Origin: Candidatus Roseilinea mizusawaensis
Lineage (GTDB): Bacteria; Chloroflexota; Anaerolineae; J036; Brachytrichaceae
DNA length: 64,000 bases
NCBI GenBank assembly: GCA_016841965.1
Contig: JAEANN010000044.1
Span: 372,001-436,000 of the forward strand
Direction: 5' to 3'
Under the pieces are notes generated by a model. That model did no database searches. It saw only the letters and a list, made by a program, of their open reading frames with translations, and was not told the DNA's origin. The position numbers were made by a program, and so were the translations under genes. Each line of letters begins with the position of its first letter. Within the stretch, counting starts at the first letter, position 1. Shown one piece after another: positions 59,789-64,000 of this stretch.

Positions 59789-60808
59789 ATGCTGGCCGTA
59801 GTCAAAGCATCGCCTGGGCCAGGGTTTGTGTTGCAAGATGTGCCCGTGCCGGAGCCACCGGCCGGCTGGGTGCGCGTGCGCGTGCGCGCGGTGGGCATCT
59901 GTGGCACCGACATTCCCATCTTTGAGGGCATTCGGCCGGTGCCTTATCCGCTGATCCCCGGCCACGAATTTGCCGGCGAGATAGATGCGCTCGGCCCGGG
60001 CGTGACCGATTGGCAGACCGGCGACCGAGTGGCGGTGGGCTTGGTGATCGGCTGCGGCGCGTGCCCGGCCTGCTATCGCGGCGAGGAAAACCTGTGCCCG
60101 CGCATCACCGAGATCGGCATCCACATCAACGGCGCATTTGCCGAGTATGTGCTGGCGCCGACGAAGACACTGCATCGTTTACCCGATCATTTGAGCTTCG
60201 CCGATGGCGCATCGGTTGACCCACTCGCCTCGTCTTATCGCGGCATCCGTCGTCTGAACTTGCAACCGCGTGATGACGTGGCGATCTTCGGCCTGGGGCC
60301 GATCGGCTTGTATGCGTTGCAGGCCGTGCGCGCACACGGCGTCCGGCGTGTCATCGCCATCACCCCGCGCCGTGGCCTGCGCAGCGAGATTGCCCATCGC
60401 ATCGGCGCCGACGCAGTGATCGAGTCCGCGGCTTGCGGCGACCTGGCTGAGGCCGTGCGCGCGGCCAACCGCGGCGCATTGCCCTCGGTGGTGATCGAAG
60501 CGACCGGCCAGCCGAGCGTGTTTGCCGATCTGTATCGCGCAGCGGCGCCGGGCGCGCGCGTGTTGCTGCTCGGCATCTTCCACGAGCGCGCTGTGTTTGA
60601 CCCGGCGCAGATCATCCGCCGGGAGTTGCGCGTCGAAGGGAGCTTCTGCTATACCTGGGACGACTTCGAGGCGAGTCTCGACCTGATTGCGCGCGGGCGG
60701 ATGCAAACCATGCCGCTGATTACCCACACCTTGCCACTGTCGCGCATGGCCGAAGCGCTCCAGCTCATCCATCGCCGCGAGGCGGTCAAAGTGATCCTAG
60801 AACCGTAA
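59789..60808 (+). CDS. Zinc-dependent medium-chain dehydrogenase
   Basis: The 339-aa enzyme has the catalytic zinc site G-I-C-G-T-D-I-P and G-H-E-F-A-G-E. The four structural-zinc cysteines are in C-G-A-C-P-A-C-Y-R-G-E-E-N-L-C, and the NAD fold is F-G-L-G-P-I-G-L-Y-A. It resembles sorbitol, threonine and galactitol dehydrogenases and oxidises a polyol or amino alcohol. It lies between the aminotransferase and an ABC importer, so it may act on the same imported compound. No start ambiguity is seen. Confidence 0.87.
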   Translation: MLAVVKASPGPGFVLQDVPVPEPPAGWVRVRVRAVGICGTDIPIFEGIRPVPYPLIPGHEFAGEIDALGPGVTDWQTGDRVAVGLVIGCGACPACYRGEENLCPRITEIGIHINGAFAEYVLAPTKTLHRLPDHLSFADGASVDPLASSYRGIRRLNLQPRDDVAIFGLGPIGLYALQAVRAHGVRRVIAITPRRGLRSEIAHRIGADAVIESAACGDLAEAVRAANRGALPSVVIEATGQPSVFADLYRAAAPGARVLLLGIFHERAVFDPAQIIRRELRVEGSFCYTWDDFEASLDLIARGRMQTMPLITHTLPLSRMAEALQLIHRREAVKVILEP

Positions 60809-60860
60809 GCCTGTTAGTACGTTGTATCCGTAAACACTCTGAGTCAGAAGGGTGAGAGAA

Positions 60861-62507
60861 ATGAAGATGCTTAATCGCTATCGTCCGTTCGTCGAATTGA
60901 CTGTTGCATTGGGGCTGATGCTCGCAGCATGTGCGCAGCCATCGGCGCCGGCCCAGCCGACAGCTACCGAAGCCCCTGCGCCATCAGTACCGGCCGAGGC
61001 AAAGACGCTCGTAGTCGGCCTGCCCAAAGCCGATACACGCACGCTCGACCCGCACCGGCAGTATGAGATCGCCCCACCGCAGATCATGCGCGCCACCTAC
61101 GAGACGCTCGTCACGTTGCCTGACAAGGGGGCGACGATTGACCGCGTGGAGCCGCTGCTGGCCGAGTCTTATACGGTCTCTGACGACGCGCTGGTGTATA
61201 CCTTCAAGCTGCGCAGCGACGTGAAGTTCGCCAGCGGCAACCCCTTGACTGCCGAGGATGTCGTGTTCTCGTTCAAGCGCATGGGCGCGCTGCAGGACAA
61301 CCCGGCCTGGCTATATAACGACCATGTTGCGAGCATCGAAGCCCCCGACGCCTCAACAGTGAAGATCACGCTGAAAGAGCCAAATGCGGCGTTTCTGTCC
61401 ATGTTGGTGTCGCCCAACTTCGCTGTGGTGGATTCCAAGGTGGTCAAGGAGCAAGGCGGCACAGATGCCGATGACGCCAAAGACACCGACAAAGCGACCG
61501 ACTGGCTGGACAACAACTCCGCGGGCACTGGCCCTTACGTGCTCAAAGAGTGGAAGCGCGGCGAGCAAGTGGTGATTGAGCGCAACCCGAACTACTGGCG
61601 TGGGGCAGTCGCATTCGACCGCATCATCTTCCGCGAAATCCCCGACGATGCGGCGCGCCAGCAAGCGCTGGAGCGCGGCGATATCGACATCGCTGTCGGC
61701 CTTGACGTAGACGCCATCAAGCGCCTGGAAGGCAACCCTGATCTGCAAATCATCTTCGGCAACACGCTAGACATGACTTATCTGGCGCTGACGATGAATG
61801 CGGAGCTATCCCAGCCGTTGGCCGATAAGCGCGTGCGCCAGGCGATCAAACTGGCGGTTGACTATGACGGCATCATCAACGGCCTGCTCGGCGGCATGGC
61901 TCTGCATCTGCCGACCATCATTCCGTTGGGCTTGTTGGGCACCGACCCGGCCCTGGCGCCGAAGCGGGACGTGGCGCAAGCCAAGGCGCTGCTCAAAGAA
62001 GCCGGTTACGAGAACGGCTTTGAGCTGACGATGGTCTATCCCGGCGACCGCAAGATGAGCAACGTCATCCTGGCCGATACGCTGGTGGCGAAATTGCAAG
62101 AGGACTTGGCTGAAGTGGGCATCACGCTCAAGGTTGAGCCGCGCGACGCCAGCACCTGGCGCGCCGACTACCGCGCCGGCAAGCTCACCGCTACCATCGC
62201 CGACTGGACGCCGGACTTCCTCGACCCGCATGGCTGGGCGCCGGCATTTGCCGTGGAAGGCGCGTCGGCTGCCAAGCGTGTGTACTACGTGAACAAAGAG
62301 GCTGAAGCGCTTGCCTTGGATGCCGCCAAGATCACCGACTCGGCCAAGCGCGCCGAAATGTACCGCAAGCTGCAGGAAATCATGCTCGACGATGCGGCAT
62401 TCATCGGCCTGATCCAGCCCAAAGTGCAGATCGTCGCCTCGGCGAAGCTGAAGGACGTGATCTACAACCCGGTGTACTTCCTGGACTATTACTTCATGTC
62501 GCAGTAA
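60861..62507 (+). CDS. Oligopeptide-type ABC transporter substrate-binding lipoprotein
   Basis: The 548-aa family 5 solute-binding protein has a lipoprotein signal with L-A-A-C near residue 20 and a Pro/Ala/Thr spacer. Domain features are L-D-P-H-R-Q-Y-E, F-K-L-R-S-D-V-K-F-A-S-G-N-P-L-T-A-E-D-V, G-T-G-P-Y-V-L-K-E-W and R-N-P-N-Y-W-R. It delivers peptides or similar molecules (also nickel or sugars in some members) to the permeases that follow. The ATG at 60861 is preferred. A GTG at 60852 is the alternative. A 15-bp hairpin follows the stop. Confidence 0.9.
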   Translation: MKMLNRYRPFVELTVALGLMLAACAQPSAPAQPTATEAPAPSVPAEAKTLVVGLPKADTRTLDPHRQYEIAPPQIMRATYETLVTLPDKGATIDRVEPLLAESYTVSDDALVYTFKLRSDVKFASGNPLTAEDVVFSFKRMGALQDNPAWLYNDHVASIEAPDASTVKITLKEPNAAFLSMLVSPNFAVVDSKVVKEQGGTDADDAKDTDKATDWLDNNSAGTGPYVLKEWKRGEQVVIERNPNYWRGAVAFDRIIFREIPDDAARQQALERGDIDIAVGLDVDAIKRLEGNPDLQIIFGNTLDMTYLALTMNAELSQPLADKRVRQAIKLAVDYDGIINGLLGGMALHLPTIIPLGLLGTDPALAPKRDVAQAKALLKEAGYENGFELTMVYPGDRKMSNVILADTLVAKLQEDLAEVGITLKVEPRDASTWRADYRAGKLTATIADWTPDFLDPHGWAPAFAVEGASAAKRVYYVNKEAEALALDAAKITDSAKRAEMYRKLQEIMLDDAAFIGLIQPKVQIVASAKLKDVIYNPVYFLDYYFMSQ

Positions 62508-62519
62508 GTCTGATTTGGG

Positions 62520-62560
62520 AAGAGAGGGGAGCCATCGGCAATGGGTGGCTCCTCTCTCTT
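62520..62560 (+). promoter_or_regulatory. Intercistronic hairpin after the substrate-binding gene
   Basis: Arms 62520-62534 and 62546-62560 pair over 15 bases with one G-U and an 11-base loop. No T-run follows, so it is more likely a message-stabilising or partial-termination element that keeps binding-protein mRNA in excess of permease mRNA. Confidence 0.75.
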
Positions 62561-62631
62561 GAAGTCGCATCCGGCGCGCTGCAGCATAGCCGTGCGCCGA
62601 TGCTCCCTGAAGATATCGCCTCAACCCCCGC

Positions 62632-63651
62632 ATGTCACTGCTCGCTTATCTCATCCGCCGAGTCTTGGTCACCGTTCCTTTGTTGCTCCTGGTGACGTTG
62701 CTCGGTTTTGTGATCACATACCTGATCCCTGCTGATCCGCTGGCGATGGTGCTCTCCGAGCGCGCCATGGCCAATCCGCAGATCGTGCAAGCCTATCGTG
62801 AGCGGTGGGGGCTGGATAGACCGCCGCACGAGCGCTACCTGACCTATATTGGCAACCTTATCCGCGGCGATCTGGGTGAATCTATCGTTACGCAGCAGTC
62901 GGTTTCGGTGGATATCGCGCGCTACTTTCCGGCCACGGTGGAGCTGGCAGTCACTGCAACGCTAATTGCCGTGGCGCTAGGCTTGCCGCTGGGCGTGATT
63001 GCTGCAGTGAAGCGCGAGACATTGGTAGATCATCTGGCGCGGATGGCCTCGCTGATTGGCGTGTGCGTGCCGGTGTTCTGGCTTGGGTTATTGGCCCTGT
63101 CGCTGTTCTACTACCGATTGCAATGGATGCCTGGCCCCGGCCGGATGAACCCACGACTGGAGTCGCCGCCGGTGGTCACCGGATTGCTTACTGTGGATAG
63201 CTTGCTGGCCGGTCGGGGCGATGTGTTTGCCAATGCATTGCACCACTTGATGTTGCCGGCGCTGGTGCTCGGCGCATATAGTATGAGCCTGATCATGCGT
63301 ATCGTGCGCTCGGCGATGATCGAGGTGCTGCAACAGGATTACATCCGCACTGCGCGGGCCAAAGGGCTGATCGAGCGCGTCGTCGTGATGCGCCATGCGC
63401 TGCGCAACGCCGCGCTGCCGGCTGTGACGGCCATCGGCCTCGCATTTGGCAATCTGATGGCCGGCGCGGTGATGACCGAGACGGTGTTCGCTTGGCCCGG
63501 CATCGGGCGCTATGCCGTCGAATCGGCCGCCAAACTCGACTTCGCGCCGATCATGGGGGTGACGCTGCTGGTCGCGGTGATCTACATCGCGATCAACTTC
63601 GTGGTAGATGTCTCCTACGCGCTGCTCAACCCGCGCGTACGATTGTCGTAA
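62632..63651 (+). CDS. ABC transporter permease, DppB/OppB type
   Basis: The 339-aa integral membrane protein has six helices. The N-terminal segment is L-I-R-R-V-L-V-T-V-P, a long periplasmic loop follows with W-G-L-D-R-P-P, and the cytoplasmic EAA loop is R-T-A-R-A-K-G-L (consensus D-Y-I-R-T-A-R-A-K-G) for contact with the ATPase. It lies 124 bases after the binding protein and one base before the second permease. Confidence 0.93.
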   Translation: MSLLAYLIRRVLVTVPLLLLVTLLGFVITYLIPADPLAMVLSERAMANPQIVQAYRERWGLDRPPHERYLTYIGNLIRGDLGESIVTQQSVSVDIARYFPATVELAVTATLIAVALGLPLGVIAAVKRETLVDHLARMASLIGVCVPVFWLGLLALSLFYYRLQWMPGPGRMNPRLESPPVVTGLLTVDSLLAGRGDVFANALHHLMLPALVLGAYSMSLIMRIVRSAMIEVLQQDYIRTARAKGLIERVVVMRHALRNAALPAVTAIGLAFGNLMAGAVMTETVFAWPGIGRYAVESAAKLDFAPIMGVTLLVAVIYIAINFVVDVSYALLNPRVRLS

Positions 63652-63652
63652 T

Positions 63653-64000
63653 ATGGCTGTTGGTTCCGCGTATCCTGCCGCGCCGGCGCTAATCACCGAA
63701 CGCATGGCTGTGCTCAGGCGTAACTTGCGCCGTTTGCTGCGCAACCGCTCCGTGATGATTGGCGGCGTCGTTGTGCTGTTCTGGCTTTGCGTCGCGCTGA
63801 TGGCGCCATTCATTGCGCCATACTCGCCCACGGCGCAGCAAGTGACCAACCGTTTGAAGCCACCCAACGCGCAGCACGTGTTCGGCACCGACGAGCTGGG
63901 ACGCGACATTTTCAGCCGTGTTCTGTATGGCGCGCGTGTCTCGCTGCCGGTGGCGCTGGCCGTCGTTGCGTTGACCGGCTCAGTAGGTGTGTTGCTAGGC
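63653..64000 (+). CDS. ABC transporter permease, DppC/OppC type (cut by window end)
   Basis: The first 116 codons are in the window. After a polar start come L-L-R-N-R-S-V-M-I-G-G-V-V, a first helix, P-F-I-A-P-Y-S-P and the family marker H-V-F-G-T-D-E-L-G-R-D-I-F-S-R-V-L-Y-G-A-R-V-S-L (split here over the loop), typical of DppC. It continues past base 64000, where the ATPase genes would be expected. Confidence 0.92.
   Translation, partial: MAVGSAYPAAPALITERMAVLRRNLRRLLRNRSVMIGGVVVLFWLCVALMAPFIAPYSPTAQQVTNRLKPPNAQHVFGTDELGRDIFSRVLYGARVSLPVALAVVALTGSVGVLLG

Overview
The window reads as a chromosomal segment of a Chloroflexota bacterium, most likely Anaerolineae-like. This is inferred, not proven. 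It rests on a LysW-dependent alpha-aminoadipate lysine operon, GT-C membrane glycosyltransferases with C-terminal beta-sandwich domains, secreted proteins carrying YLPVV-type motifs, a CdaR/YbbR protein, a PASTA kinase, and GC-rich DNA dense in GCCGGC.

Layout. 1-13171 (minus): a surface-polysaccharide cluster. It holds a complete CDP-tyvelose route (rfbF, rfbG, rfbH, a paratose-synthase-like reductase and a tyvelose 2-epimerase), a Wzx-like flippase, an asparagine synthase, a methyltransferase and glycosyltransferases, mostly joined by ATGA overlaps. dcd, argS, rlmB and a large membrane glycosyltransferase lie upstream (to 18232). 18380-20706 (plus): degV and pyk. 20822-30546: a zinc-ribbon membrane protein diverging from radC, then two GT39-type glycosyltransferases, a secreted CAP protein, a D-2-hydroxyacid dehydrogenase and a polyprenol-phosphate-type GT2. 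30645-38655: glnA with an attenuator-like leader, a secreted propeller-like protein, ygfZ, a DinB-like protein, a membrane cytochrome c, a peptidase C26 protein and fhs. 38668-39115: a decayed nucleoside phosphorylase. 39173-46330: PASTA kinase, two secreted clan-A glycosidase-like proteins, YbbR and a small surface protein. 46421-46727: tRNA-Phe, tRNA-Gly and tRNA-Ala. 46787-55563 (minus): the lysine operon lysW-X-Y-Z-[S23 cassette]-J-K-hcs, followed by a DUF4261-like gene and a queuosine-precursor-type transporter. 55659-57719: subtilase. 58421-64000 (plus): class III aminotransferase, zinc dehydrogenase and an oligopeptide-type ABC transporter cut by the window end.

Two things stand out. 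First, the lysW leader has the full layout of a ribosome-mediated transcription attenuator: a consensus promoter, an almost leaderless 26-codon ORF with lysine codons, mutually exclusive CCAGAC/GTCTGG segments, and a 12-bp terminator hairpin just before the lysW ribosome binding site. Second, the window is scattered with tandem 7-bp repeats of several unrelated consensus families, often as inverted arms between genes and sometimes translated inside genes. The largest pair (13 and 12 units) exactly frames a four-helix-bundle S23-family gene wedged between lysZ and lysJ. This resembles the intervening sequences of 23S rRNA, but inside a protein-coding operon.
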